A stretch of DNA of 64,000 nucleotides from Prorocentrum cordatum (GCA_963575745.1 CAUYUJ010000197.1:52944-116943), one strand, 5' to 3'; shown: positions 32,894-42,330, counted from the stretch's first letter. Translations and numbers: made by a program. Notes: generated from the letters alone by a model not told the origin.

Positions 32894-33155
32894 GGAGGAG
32901 GAGGAGGAGGAGGAAGGGTTAGGAGGATGAGGAGGAGGAGGAGGAGGAGGAGGAGGAGGAGGAAGAGGGGTTAGGAGGAGGCCCCCCCGTCGGTTCCCGG
33001 GGGAGGTGCTACCGGCGGCGCGGGCCAGAAGAGGAGGAGGAGGAGGAGGAGGAGGAGGAGGAGGAGGAGGAGGAGGAGGAGGAGGGGGAGGAGGAGGAGG
33101 GGGAGGAGGAGGAGGGGGAGGAGGAGGAGGAGGAGGAGGAGGAGAAGGATCTTTT
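32894..33155. repeat. GGA arrays at the 5' edge of the retrotransposon
   Basis: Blocks at 32894-32975 and 33030-33155. In the element's orientation this is TCC DNA ending five bases before the leader. Confidence 0.95.
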
Positions 33156-33162
33156 TCACCAG

Positions 33163-33912
33163 ATGTTGGGTGTGTTGCAGGCCTCCTTCAGCTCCTGGTG
33201 CCTCCACCTCGCCAGGGAAGCCCGTGCACATCATGTTGAATGTCCTTGTCTGGGGCTGCGAGGTCTTGTCTCGGTCCTGTGGGTCCGCGATCCTGTAGGC
33301 TCACGACCAGAAGGCGAGGCCCTGCAGGCTGGTGGGCGGGTGCACTTTGGCTGTGACGACCGGCTTAGGCCGGACGGGAGTCGGGGGGATTGCACGGATG
33401 ACGCGCGCCTCCGCCGCCGCTGCTGGAGCTGCGCGATCGTCCGAGGGAACGTGGCCAGAGGCAGAGCGCACGGCACCCTCCCAGGACGGATCCAGACCGT
33501 CCCGTCAGCTGAGCTTGCAGGCAGAAGTGTGGCTGTGAGCGTACACAGTGATGACTGCCACGTCGTGCTGGATTTTCAGGCCGCGATCGATGGAATTCGC
33601 CGCGGGCTCCACTCGAAGCATGAAACCAACTCAGCGGCCTGGCTTAATTTCGGAGAGGCTCATTGCAGCCATCCAGGGGAGCGCCACTTTAGAAAGGTAT
33701 GGCCTCACCTCGAAAAAGTGGATGTCGGGGTCCATGTTACCCGGGAGGGGATTTCCGCAAATCAGGTGGCAGATGAGTGCGCAGGGGATGGAGCCCTTTG
33801 TTCGCTCCCCCAGCACATCATCCAGCAGGTGTGTGATACTGACAACCGTGTCGCTCGAGTGCAGAAGCGCCTCGCAGAGGGTGCTAGGGGGAGGGGTGGA
33901 GAGGCTCCCTAG
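33163..33912 (+). pseudogene. RNase H fragment of a second non-LTR element
   Basis: The plus frame to 33912 shows GTLPGRIQTVPSAELAGRSV (catalytic Glu in AEL), SVHSDDCHVVLDFQAAIDGI (Asp-bearing strand) and VGVHVTREGISANQVADECA followed by GDGAL (C-terminal histidine loop and Asp). This is the standard end of a dinoflagellate RNase H. It is divergent from the minus-strand element's own RNase H and points the other way, so it belongs to another copy, truncated at the GGA array. The part before about 33440 is less clear. No reverse transcriptase is attached. Confidence 0.7.
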
Positions 33913-34015
33913 AAGCGCCCTGCTTCTTAGAAGGCGCGGGCCGTGTCTGTAGATGTAAGGCCGGCGCCTTCTTCGAAGCAACCTCCTTCTAAGAGGCCTT
34001 CCCTCAGGAGGGAAA

Positions 34016-34165
34016 AAACACACAGACACATTCGATCGTCGATTCCTCCGAAAATATGGGAAAATATGGGAAGTGGCGGGGAGGGCAACAACCCAGAAAA
34101 TATGGGAAAATATGGGGAATCCTGTTATCTGTGTGTATTTACTTGTGTGTCCCAGGGCCCCTTCC
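34016..34165. repeat. Fam-F AT-rich dispersed repeat, copy 2
   Basis: CACACAGACACATTCGATCG, then two direct AAAATATGGGAAAATATGGG units, then GTGTGTATTTACTTGTGTG. Nearly the same order as 26186-26330. Palindromic CTTCTTAGAAGG-like sequence resembling Fam-A lies just before it (33905-34010). Confidence 0.85.
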
Positions 34166-34354
34166 TCCCCCCTCCCCCGTGCCCCCTGGCACGCGCCGCC
34201 AGCACGCGGAGAGAGTGCACGCACGTCGGCCGAGAAGGGCACGGAGGGCGGGAGCGTCCGAGCGGCGGCGAGCGATGGCGAGCCCTGGCCCCTTCGGTGC
34301 GGGTCCTCGTGTCGTGCGAGCCGCTCGCTCCGGCCGCCCTTCCTGCGACATTCA

Positions 34355-34391
34355 CGACGACGTTCACGTCGACGACGACGTTCACGTCGAC

Positions 34392-34486
<95 letters not shown>

Positions 34487-34487
34487 G
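34355..34487. repeat. (GAC)n array
   Basis: ACGACGACG with GGC interruptions, ending four bases before the Fam-E element. Confidence 0.95.
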
Positions 34488-34490
34488 CCT

Positions 34491-34682
34491 GGGAACGAGA
34501 AATGGCATAAACATAAAAACTCTGAGGTCCGCGCGGATGTCTCGGATCCGCGCTGAAGCCCCTCCCTGGCGCGCGGAGCGCGCCAGGGGCGGCGCCGGAA
34601 GCGCCGCCAGGGGACCCCAGTGCCGATCCGAGAAATCCGCGCGGACCTCCGAGTCATTATGTTTATGTCATTCTTCGTTCCC
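34491..34682. mobile_element. Fam-E inverted-repeat element, best copy
   Basis: The left end GGGAACGAGAAATGGCATAA mirrors the right end TTATGTCATTCTTCGTTCCC (with a few changes). The inversion continues through GGTCCGCGCGGAT and TCTCGGATC, giving arms of about 60 bp. The centre has two perfect hairpins: CCTGGCGCGC/GCGCGCCAGG (34565-34587) and GGCGGCGC/GCGCCGCC (34588-34608). No coding sequence. Other copies are at 131-320 and inside 53917-54020. Confidence 0.85.
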
Positions 34683-34779
34683 CTACTCGTGCACGGTGGC
34701 AGAATTCGCTCCAAAGGCATCCCCGTTCAGGCGTCCCATCGCCAGCGCAGACGTCCCTTGCCCAGCCGCCGACGCAAAA

Positions 34780-35052
34780 AGTGCCATGCGGGCCCGCTCC
34801 CAGGATCACCTCTGGCTGGTTCCCAAGACCGTAAAGAGGGGCTGCCGTGACTTGTTCTGCAGCCGTTGCGGTTCCTGCTCTCAGGGGAGGGTCGCCTCCC
34901 TCCAGCTGCAGCAGGACTGCCATCGCGTCACGCCCAAGCAAATCAGCCTGCTCAGGCGTGTGTTTTCTCCCATGCCGAAGGACATCAGGCTTTGCTCCCC
35001 ATGGCCGATTCGGGCCAGCGAGGACTGGTGGGGCTTCTTCTGGCTGTCTTAG
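34780..35052 (+). pseudogene. Possible cysteine-motif coding fragment
   Basis: The open plus frame ending at the stop at 35052 contains DHLWLVPKTVKRGCRDLFCS, RCGSCSQGRVASLQLQQDC, then KQISLLRRVFSPMPKDIRL. The spacing F-C-x2-C-x2-C-x14-C looks like the small cysteine knuckle found in dinoflagellate element-derived proteins. No start is visible because the frame runs back through repeats. It could be a remnant of a mobile-element ORF. The assignment is tentative. Confidence 0.35.
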
Positions 35053-35128
35053 ATATTCCTTAGTCTTACAAGTCGCTCTGTTTGAATGGTTTTTGAGGTT
35101 TAGCGCCGAGGCAAAAAGAGGGAGATAG

Positions 35129-35340
35129 AGGGGAGGAGGAGGAGGAGGAGGAGGAGGAGGAGGAGGAGGAGGAGGAGGAGGAGGAGAAGCAGGAGGTGGA
35201 GGAGGAGGAGCAGCAGCAGCAGCAGGGGGTGGAGGCGAGGGAGGGGAGGGAGGAGGAGGAGGAGGAGGAGGAGGAGGAGGAGGAGGAGGAGACGAGGAGG
35301 AGGAGGAGGAGGACGAGGAGGAGGAGCAGGAGGGGGAGAG
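35129..35340. repeat. (GGA)n array with CAG run
   Basis: About 210 bp of GGA with a short AGCAGCAGCAGCAGCAG tract near 35210. Confidence 0.95.
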
Positions 35341-35530
35341 GGCCCTCGAACTTCAATCATCCCATTGGACCTGTCGGTTCTGGCTGGGGTCTGTCCAGCA
35401 GCCTGCGCTAGGGCAGCGGCGAGCCGGAATGGACCGACGAGAAGCTGGTCGAGGTGGCCGAGCTGGTCGCCAAGGCGGCCGCATCTTGCCGCGAGAGCGA
35501 CCACGCCAACCTCCTCGTTGTTCTTCCTCG

Positions 35531-35552
35531 TCCGTAGCCATTCCGGCTCAAG
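35531..35552 (+). other. dinoSL relic (20 of 22 matches)
   Basis: TCCGTAGCCATTCCGGCTCA followed by AG. Only the TT at leader positions 13-14 differs, reading CC. It is followed by ATG and no GT donor, so it is a spliced leader copied from an mRNA. TCC-like DNA (CCTCCTCGTTGTTCTTCCTC) lies immediately upstream. Confidence 0.93.
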
Positions 35553-37030
35553 ATGTTTCTAGGGCCCGCCCTTCGCATGGATACCGCTGGTTCGCGGCTA
35601 GCCTTCATCGGGAGACCGCAACGGCGGGGTGTGCTCCGGTGTGTGTGTGTGTGTGTTTGTGTGATTTCGATCTGCTTTTGCACCGAACCGCCCTAAACAG
35701 ATGCCCCCCAGCCGCCGGCAGCTCCCGATGGGTGCCAATAGGTGGGGCATGCGGGGGGCATCCGTTCGCGGCAGTTCGGTGCACCAGCGGATCGAACTCA
35801 TGCCCCCCCCTCGCGGTCACCCCCCCTCTTGGTGGATCCCGACAAGCGCAGTCCTGATCCCAAAGCTGTCCCACCGAAGAAGGAAAAGGGACGGACAACC
35901 CGTGGCACTATTCTTGGCATTATTGACGTTCTTCCTGGCGAAGGCGTGTCTTCTTATGAAGACGACGGACACGAGGAGCAGTTCAAGGGCTACCGTGACG
36001 AGGCCCAGGAACACATCGCAGCCTCTGCTGGTGCCGCCGCCAAGTCTGCCATCGACCCCATCCAGCCGGACATGGACGCGCCCTTCTCGCCCTCAACCAA
36101 GCCACTGACCAAGCTGTCGCCTCCGCGACTGCCGCTATCAAGCCCTACTTCGACGCCATGGAGCAGCGCATGCAGTCCCAGATCGACGCTGTCACCAACG
36201 GAATCGTGCTGGCCGCATGCTCCAAGGCGACCACGGCGAGCGCTGGTCGAGCCTGGTCGCCGCGAGATGGCCCTGGCCGACAAAGCACCACCACCGCCTG
36301 GAGCCTCTCACAACACCTTCAGGCGCGTGCCCGACGGTGCCATCACCAGGGTCGCCTGCCCGCTCGCCTGCAGGAGAGATGGGGTGCTGCGCCCTGTGAG
36401 TCACTGGCTTCGCGGCGCCAGCTTCAAGGAGAACTCGGAGCCCGATGGCGAAGACCAGGCCACTGTCTTCAGGACTCGCTCCAACGGCGCGGTCGCTGTG
36501 GCAGGGCGGCGCTTCGTGGAGGCGCTGTCTCGTTGTCTTCGCTCAGGCTGGATCGAAGATGGAAGCGTCACCAGCGCCAAGACGCAGCCCCCCACACCGG
36601 CCCCGACAAGAAACCGTTCCGAATCCATCGTGAGATCCACGGCAAGCGCTCGCTGATGGCAGTGCGCGTAACCGCTTCCCTGGCAGCAAGTTCTCCCTCG
36701 ACCGCGAGCACAGGTGGATCTCGGAGGCTTGGACACCATTCAGCAAGGTCACGCCGACGACTGGCGACATGCCATCCCAGCTGATGGTCAACAGGGTGGG
36801 GCTTGCTGCTCGTGGATGGGGCCGCGCTAATGTCAAGGCCGAGATCGGCGCCACCACAGCCTCTGACGTACATGCCGAGAGATGTCCTAAGCTTCTTCAC
36901 GGGGCTCCGTGCTGCACATGCGGTCGGGCTGCCGCCGTCTGGGCACAGCTTTTCTTTAGTCCTGTTGAAAGCTTGGGCCTTTTTTTCGCTGGCGCTTCTG
37001 CAGGGCGTGCGAGAAAACCAGTTACTTGCA
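35553..37030 (+). pseudogene. SL-tagged decayed gene, unrecognised
   Basis: I do not recognise the protein. Downstream of the leader the ordinary coding-like sequence changes frame repeatedly: GTILGIIDVLPGEGVSSYED and GYRDEAQEHIAASAGAAAKS (35905-36060), then ATAAIKPYFDAMEQRMQSQI (36125-36185), HWLRGASFKENSEPDGEDQA (36400-36465) and NRFPGSKFSLDREHRWISEA, then WTPFSKVTPTTGD (36668-36770), with QLMVNRVGLAARGWGRANVK after that. Each jump implies a frameshift or an intron, but no clear GT/AG pairs are seen, and an mRNA-derived copy should lack introns. The simplest reading is a retroposed gene in decay. The first ATG after the leader meets a stop within three codons. 35640-35660 is a short (TG)n run. 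Confidence 0.6.
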
Positions 37031-37405
37031 GCACCTCATCGGCGGAACGACCGCCATCATCCAGGAGGTGCGCCGGGGCGCGGCGCAGCTCAAACAGTTC
37101 ATCAAGCGGGCGGCCCCCTCTCTCTCGTCACTCGGCTCGTCCTGCAGCAGCAGTGCTGGGCCTCTTTTGCGGCGGCATGTCCAGGGCCGTCCCTTCCTCA
37201 GCGGCTGCTCCTCGCCGCGCGTCGGCCCGCGCCCTGGCCGCAGGCAGCGCCCTCCGCCCGGCGGCCGACGCTCCTCCCGCGCAGCCTCGACGCCACGGCG
37301 TGCACCCCCCCCTGGCGCACGACGGCGAGCGCGCCGTGTGGCGCCTCGGCTCCACGTCGGCCTGCAGCGTGCCCGCGCGGGCCCGGAACACCGTTGGCTC
37401 GTGCC
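37031..37405. other. No gene recognised
   Basis: GC-rich DNA with overlapping Ala/Arg/Pro-rich frames on both strands and no family motif. Confidence 0.5.
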
Positions 37406-37584
37406 CTACAGTCAAAAACCCTCATAAGGACGCGCGACTTTGCTCAGGGTACCCTTGCGTCCTTGCTCTTCCTTGCTCTTGCGTCCTTGGGGTTTTCGTC
37501 ATCCGCCGCCCCAAGACTCCCAACTTCGGCTTCCAAGGGTCCTGCGTCCCTACCGCGCGTCCTTATTAGGGTTTTTGACTGTAG
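37406..37584. mobile_element. Fam-C MITE-like element, best copy
   Basis: The 31-bp terminal inverted repeats differ at one base: CTACAGTCAAAAACCCTCAT plus AAGGACGCGCG on the left, inverse of CGCGCGTCCTTATTAGGG plus TTTTTGACTGTAG on the right. Length 179 bp. It defines the family also seen at 3539-3717, 23721-23890 and, diverged, 47428-47590. Confidence 0.92.
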
Positions 37585-38405
37585 ACGTGCGACACGTCTG
37601 GGGCTGGTCGGCGGCGCGGGCTTCTCTCCGTACTTCTGCTGGCGCGAGTGCTGCCGGCCGGGGTCCGCCCGGCCGAGGTGTGGGCCGGCCGAGAGGCGTG
37701 GCCTGGCCGCGCGCGGCTCCGGCCAAGGTTCGCCGGGCCGAGTTGTTTTGATCCGTGGCGGGGCGTCCTTGATGGCCCTGTCCGCCACCACCACCAGAAG
37801 TTGGAGGGGGGAAGGAGGATGAGGAGGAGGACGAGGAGGAGGAGGATGAGGAGGAGGACCCCCTCTCCATCCCACTTATGATGGTGGTGGCGGTGGAAAG
37901 CAAGCCTACCAGTCCTGGTTTGCCCATAGGCCCACCAAGGCATGTTCTAAGAACCTTTTTGTGGTCTGGACGAAAGGTTCTTACAGCACCTCTGGCTGAG
38001 ACTGTTCTGTTTTGAGACATCGGGCTTGCGTTATAAGGACATTGCTTTATTTTGTTATTACAACATCTTTGGGTTCTGAAAACACGTCGTGGTAGGCCTA
38101 TAGGAATGCTGGGACGGTCGGTCCCTGCTCAAGTTTGTCCTGGCCGGATGTAGTTGCCAGGGCCCATCTCCACTTGTCACGGCCAGGATCCCCTTGTGAC
38201 GCAAGGATAGCAAAGACAAGCATGTTGTTGATCTTCGTCAGCGAAGCGCAATTTACCAACGAATAGACGTATCTTGTGGCTGCCACGTTTCCCCCGGGTC
38301 GTCCCCCATTGGGGCGCCCGGGCGCTCATCTGGACAGCCTACAGCAAAAAGGCAGCAAGGTAGCGTGTGGGTGGAGATATCTCGTGGGCCGCCCCCCCCA
38401 CACAA
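37585..38405. other. No gene recognised
   Basis: GC-rich until about 37800, then a small GGA patch (37810-37860), then lower-GC DNA to 38250 without a long frame. Confidence 0.5.
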
Positions 38406-38535
38406 GAGGAGTTGGTATTTCTTCCGCGGCGGAAGGCGGCGGAAGGTTGGCGGAAGGTCGGCGGAAGTAAAAAGAGGCCGCTTCCGTCGGTAGAAGCCGG
38501 CGGAAGGGCGTCGGAAGGCGGCGGAAGTAAAAGAT
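38406..38535. repeat. GGCGGAAGG tandem repeat
   Basis: Imperfect GCGGAAGG(T/C)(C/T)GGCGGAAG units, two of them ending GGAAGTAAAA. Confidence 0.85.
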
Positions 38536-38744
38536 GCGCCCCCAAGAGATGGAATCGTTTTTGTGTTCAGGGTTTCCGAAAACACCCCTATCGTGTGAGT
38601 GTTTTTCTCGTTTTGGGATATTTCTGTGCGCCGACGGATACCGAGCGGCACCGTCGCCGGCGCCCCCCCGTCAAGGGGTGCCGAGGCTGCCAGAACCCTC
38701 GCTTTCGCCCACGATGGTCTGAGTGCCGCCGCGAAAGAGCTCCA

Positions 38745-39105
38745 GCACCTCCTCCTCCTCCTCCTCTTCCTCCTCCTCCCTCCTCCTCCTCCTCCTCCTC
38801 CTCCTCCTCCCTCCTCCTCCTCCTCCTCCTCCTCCTCCTCCTCCTCCTCCTCCTCCTCCTCCTCGTTTCCCTCCTCCTCCTCCCCGTCGCCGTCCTCCTC
38901 TCCTCTCTCCTCCTCCTCTCCTCCTCCTCCCCTTCCTCCTCCCCCCTCCTTTCTTTTCCTCCTCCCCCCCTTTTTGTTCCTCTTCCTCCTCCTCCTCCTT
39001 CCCGTCCTCCTCCTCCTCCTCCTCCTCCTCCTCCGCTCCCCCTCTCTCCTCCTTCTCCTCCTTCTCCTCCTCCTCCTCCGCCTCGTCCTCCTCTCGTCCT
39101 CCCCC
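38745..39105. repeat. (TCC)n array ending at a spliced-leader relic
   Basis: About 360 bp of TCC with CGTC and TTTC interruptions. The last bases before the leader relic are CCTCCCCC. Confidence 0.95.
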
Positions 39106-39121
39106 TCCGTAGCCATTTTGG
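39106..39121 (+). other. dinoSL relic, first 16 nt
   Basis: TCCGTAGCCATTTTGG is identical to leader positions 1-16. The final CTCAAG is replaced by AGGATCAGG. It is 67 bp upstream of a long intact ORF on the same strand. The bases that follow (GAGGATCAGGCAGC) resemble those after the leader relic at 21029 (GAGAATCAGGCAGC). Confidence 0.88.
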
Positions 39122-39188
39122 AGGATCAGGCAGCGGGAGGCCCACGCGCGGCGGCGCGCGCTCGCGCTGGTGCGCGCGCCTGTTGCCC

Positions 39189-40421
39189 ATGACGGACCCC
39201 GAGCCCGACGGCAAGCGGCGCTGGGCTGCGGCGTCGGCGCGCACGCTGGCCAGGCGGCGCCGACGCGAATGGCGCGCCGCTGTCGGCGAGTCGCGGGCGC
39301 TGGCCATCAGCAGGAGGGTTGACATTCTCAGCAGGTCGCTTGGGGCCCACTGGGCCCTAGGCGACGCGCTGGGCGGCCACGAGGCCTCGATCATGGCTGC
39401 GGTGGGAGCGGCCAAGCTTATCGGCCTGGACGAGCTCGCGGCGCTGGCCGAGGAGCTCGGCAGCTCGGCCAACTGGGCTCGGCATGCTGCGCCGCCTGGC
39501 CTGGCGCGGCTCCGCAAGGTTCCCTCGGGGATCGTGGCGACGAAGCTGGAGAAGTTCCACGCCCGACTCCATTCCTCCAAGTTCGTGGTGGTCACCTCGC
39601 TGATGGCGGAGGCGCGCCCCTCGCAGTGCGACGACGGGGACGAGCTGGAGTTGGAACGGCAACATGAGCAGGTCGTTCAGCCGGCGCCGTCGTCCACCAG
39701 CGGCAGCGCCGGCGAGGGCTTGGAGGTGGCAGTTACGGATTCCGAGGTTGACGAGGGCGTCGCCCCCAGCTGCCCTGACTTCCAGCACGTGCGCGGCAAT
39801 GAGCAGGAATACGAGGATCTGACGATGCGCCCCGACGTGGTCGAAGCCGTGGTGGATGGTGACCCCAGGGGCGAGGACATCGGCCTGCTGGATGCCGTGC
39901 TGGATGTGCCCGCTGGCGGCCCGAGCATCGGGACTAGCCCCGCTGGCGAGAGTCTGAAGGAGGAGCCGTGGTGCGTGTTCGACGTCACGGACGTGGAGCC
40001 GATGGGCCCTGCAGTGCTCGCGCCCGTGCGCGCGGTGGTGCGCGCCGTCCCGCGGGCAGCCCCTGGCGTTCCGCCGAGGGGCTTGGTCGAGCAGTGGGGC
40101 CACGTCGGCATGAATGCGGAGCCAGCTGGCAGCCCGTGCGATCGTTGGGCAGCCCTGGCTGGCGAGGAGCCCCGACGAGAAGTCGATTGGTGTGAGATGC
40201 AGCGGCGGTCTGCGAGCGGCGCGAGGCGCAGGTGTGTTGGCAGCGGTGTCGCCGCTCAGCCGCTCCCTGAGTGGCATCCCGTTCGTCGCGATGCTGCTGG
40301 GCGCGTGCTTCGTGGTCGACGTCGCGGCTGGGCGGGGGAGGAGCTCCCACAGGCTCGTGTCCTGAGGGCCTCCCCGAGGCCAGACGACGCAAAGTTGTTG
40401 CTCCGCTTGAGTCCTGCTTGA
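39189..40421 (+). CDS. SL-preceded 410-residue protein, function unknown
   Basis: I do not recognise a family. The start chosen is the first ATG after the leader relic, giving MTDPEPDGKRRWAAASARTL. The first 60 residues are basic (RRRRREWRAAVGESRALAIS). About residues 60-150 look helical (GLDELAALAEELGSSANWAR, VATKLEKFHARLHSSKFVVV). Residues 165-270 are acidic and disordered-looking (DSEVDEGVAPSCPDFQHVRG, DLTMRPDVVEAVVDGDPRGE). The C-terminal 100 residues are Arg/Ala-rich. The frame is intact for 1.2 kb with mixed composition and is not repeat-derived, though it extends upstream into the TCC array without a stop. A decayed reverse transcriptase follows on the same strand 140 bp later, so this may be the ORF1 of that element rather than a host gene. 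Confidence 0.6.
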   Translation: MTDPEPDGKRRWAAASARTLARRRRREWRAAVGESRALAISRRVDILSRSLGAHWALGDALGGHEASIMAAVGAAKLIGLDELAALAEELGSSANWARHAAPPGLARLRKVPSGIVATKLEKFHARLHSSKFVVVTSLMAEARPSQCDDGDELELERQHEQVVQPAPSSTSGSAGEGLEVAVTDSEVDEGVAPSCPDFQHVRGNEQEYEDLTMRPDVVEAVVDGDPRGEDIGLLDAVLDVPAGGPSIGTSPAGESLKEEPWCVFDVTDVEPMGPAVLAPVRAVVRAVPRAAPGVPPRGLVEQWGHVGMNAEPAGSPCDRWAALAGEEPRREVDWCEMQRRSASGARRRCVGSGVAAQPLPEWHPVRRDAAGRVLRGRRRGWAGEELPQARVLRASPRPDDAKLLLRLSPA

Positions 40422-40467
40422 GTCCTCTCGTCCTCCCCCTTCCCGTCCTGCTCCCCCTCATCCCCCC

Positions 40468-40545
40468 CCTCTCCTCCTCCTCCTCCTCCTCCTTGTCCTC
40501 CTCCTCCTCCTCCTCCTCCTCCTCCTCCTCATCCTCCTCATCCTC
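40468..40545. repeat. (TCC)n array between the ORF and reverse transcriptase
   Basis: TCCTCC with two TCATCC interruptions. It is followed by TCCGAGCCTCGCTTG, a sequence only weakly reminiscent of a leader start. Confidence 0.93.
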
Positions 40546-40560
40546 CGAGCCTCGCTTGAT

Positions 40561-41700
40561 TAGGCAGTCTAGCCCTGAAGCTAAGATGCATTGCGTCAGC
40601 ATTTTAGGCAGCATCGAGCAGCAGTGCACTTTGCCTGTTCAGCAGCTGCTCTTGCTCACTGCCCTCATTCCCAAGCCCGATGGGGGTAAGAGGCCGATCG
40701 CGCTGCTCAGTGCTCGGTACACGTTGCTCTTAAGAACCCGCAAGCCCTTTTTATGTCGGATTGGGACCGCAGAACCCACGAACCTTCGGACCAGACTGTG
40801 GGTGGCTTTACCAGTGTCGCTGGATGGCTTGACGAGCTCGACACATAACGTTCCCTGTTATGCGGGTTTCAGGTAGGAGAGATTATCTTAGACACGACGA
40901 AGTACTCTGACCAGGTCAGTCTGCAAGACTTGATTGCCGCGGCTGCCGAATTGAATTGCCCGCTCCGACTTCACGCTTTCGCCATCGACATCGACCTTGG
41001 AGTTAGGCGCCGTTCTTTCGACGAGGCGGTTCACCCTGGAATCCTGGCCCATGGAGGTATGTTGGCTGGTTGTGGGCAGACCACCTCTCTTGCGAGTGCC
41101 CACCCCCATGGGCCTTCGAAAAGTGCAGCCGGCTCGGTAGGTGGCCTTAGGCTACGGGGGTGTGCGGAGGATGTTTCTGTTCATTTGTTCGGCACGCATA
41201 TTTCGATCGCCGTCACCTTCCCTGCCCTGTTCAGAGCCCTGCTCACTGGCCTCAGGAGGCGTCGCTGCCAGCTCTCTCTTTCTCTCTCGTTTTCCCTTGT
41301 TTGTTTTCTCTCCCTCTCTCTCTCTCTCTCTCCCCCCTTCTCTCTCTCTCTCTTTCTTCCCCCTTGAAAAATCGCATCTCCTTTCGTCCTCGCCTGGCCT
41401 TTGGGCCGCGTTAGCCAGTACCGCTCCCAGGGAACGTTGCGATTTCTCGGTCCCCCTGGCGGCGAGGGACCTGGGACACGACACAGCTGTGGGTGCTCAG
41501 ACGTCTGTGGCCATCAGTAGGGCTCGTTCCTCTAAAAGAGGGACCTTGACCAGTAAGATGTTCGGCTTTGGGCGCACTTGCAGGGTAGCCCGTCAATTGT
41601 TTTACCTCAGTGCCCATGCTAAGGCGATGTGGGCTCCCGAGGTTCATGAAGTTCCCCCGTCTATGCTTGAAAAGGGCTGCGCAGCATGGCGCGAACAGCC
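40561..41700 (+). pseudogene. Reverse transcriptase domain of the plus-strand element
   Basis: The first frame has LLTALIPKPDGGKRPIALLS (the conserved fingers motif) but ends at a stop at 40876. A second frame continues ILDTTKYSDQVSLQDLIAAA (motif A with its Asp kept) and GGMLAGCGQTTSLAS (motif B). Motif C should follow near LRGCAEDVSVHLFG but no YxDD is readable. After the CT-rich tract, another frame gives AVGAQTSVAISRARSSKRGT and SAHAKAMWAPEVHEVPPSML, matching the thumb/connector of this family. It would act as the copying enzyme; the stop and frameshifts make it non-functional. Confidence 0.82.
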
Positions 41701-42330
41701 AGTAAGACCTCTCAGCGGGGAGTTTGTGCTACTACGGCCATCCGCCTCACATTCGGCCTATGCCAGGACCCGCTTCAGGTTTATTGTCAAGGCGCGGTTC
41801 TCCCGCATTGCTGGGCACACTGGGTTTCAGGCTCGTCTCGTCAGGCACGAGGAGCCTACGCTGGCGAGGGTCCGCAAGGGTTTGGCCTGGGCTCCTGGGT
41901 TCGAAGGCCGATGGCAGCTTTCCAGGCCAGAGTTTTGGCGGTTGGCTGGGGTTGCCCCTCCCTTTGTTGTCTTGGTCCCGCCACCGCCCCCCTGCGAGGA
42001 GTGGCAGATGATCTCGGATGGGCGTGGAGTGGACCGCTCCAGCGGTGCAACGCTGCGGAGCACGTCGATGGTGGAGGGATCGAGGGGCCTGTTCGTCTGC
42101 ACCACGTTTGGGAGTTTTTTTTTGCGTCGCTCGAGTAGGATGGCCGACCATATTTGGTTTCCATAATTCGGCTCCTTGCTTCGGGAGGTTCTTGGACCGA
42201 GGAGCGGCGCTACTTGGCCCAGCTATCCCCTGATCCCATATGTCGTAGGTGCCAACGCGGCCCCGAGAGTTCCGGGCATCGGTTTCGGAGTTGCATGTGT
42301 ACACGTTGCTCATTTCCAATTATTCGAGAG
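41701..42330 (+). pseudogene. Connector and CCHC-like finger of the plus-strand element
   Basis: Short agreeing pieces in shifting frames, most clearly GGSWTEERRYLAQLSPDPIC followed by RRCQRGPESSGHRFRSC. The C-x2-C-x8-H-x4-C arrangement is the small zinc finger that often stands between reverse transcriptase and RNase H in these elements (usual form CxRCGxxxxTxxHRxWxC). Confidence 0.6.

Noticed and set aside
38367-39188. Upstream extension of the 410-residue ORF to an earlier ATG
   Set aside because: The extension runs through the TCC array and the GGCGGAAG repeat and lies 5' of the spliced-leader relic, so it would not be in the mRNA.
40545-40562. TCCGAGCCTCGCTTG after a TCC array, upstream of the plus-strand reverse transcriptase
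   Set aside because: Agreement with the leader is limited to TCCG.AGCC and would need several further changes. Not distinguishable from chance.
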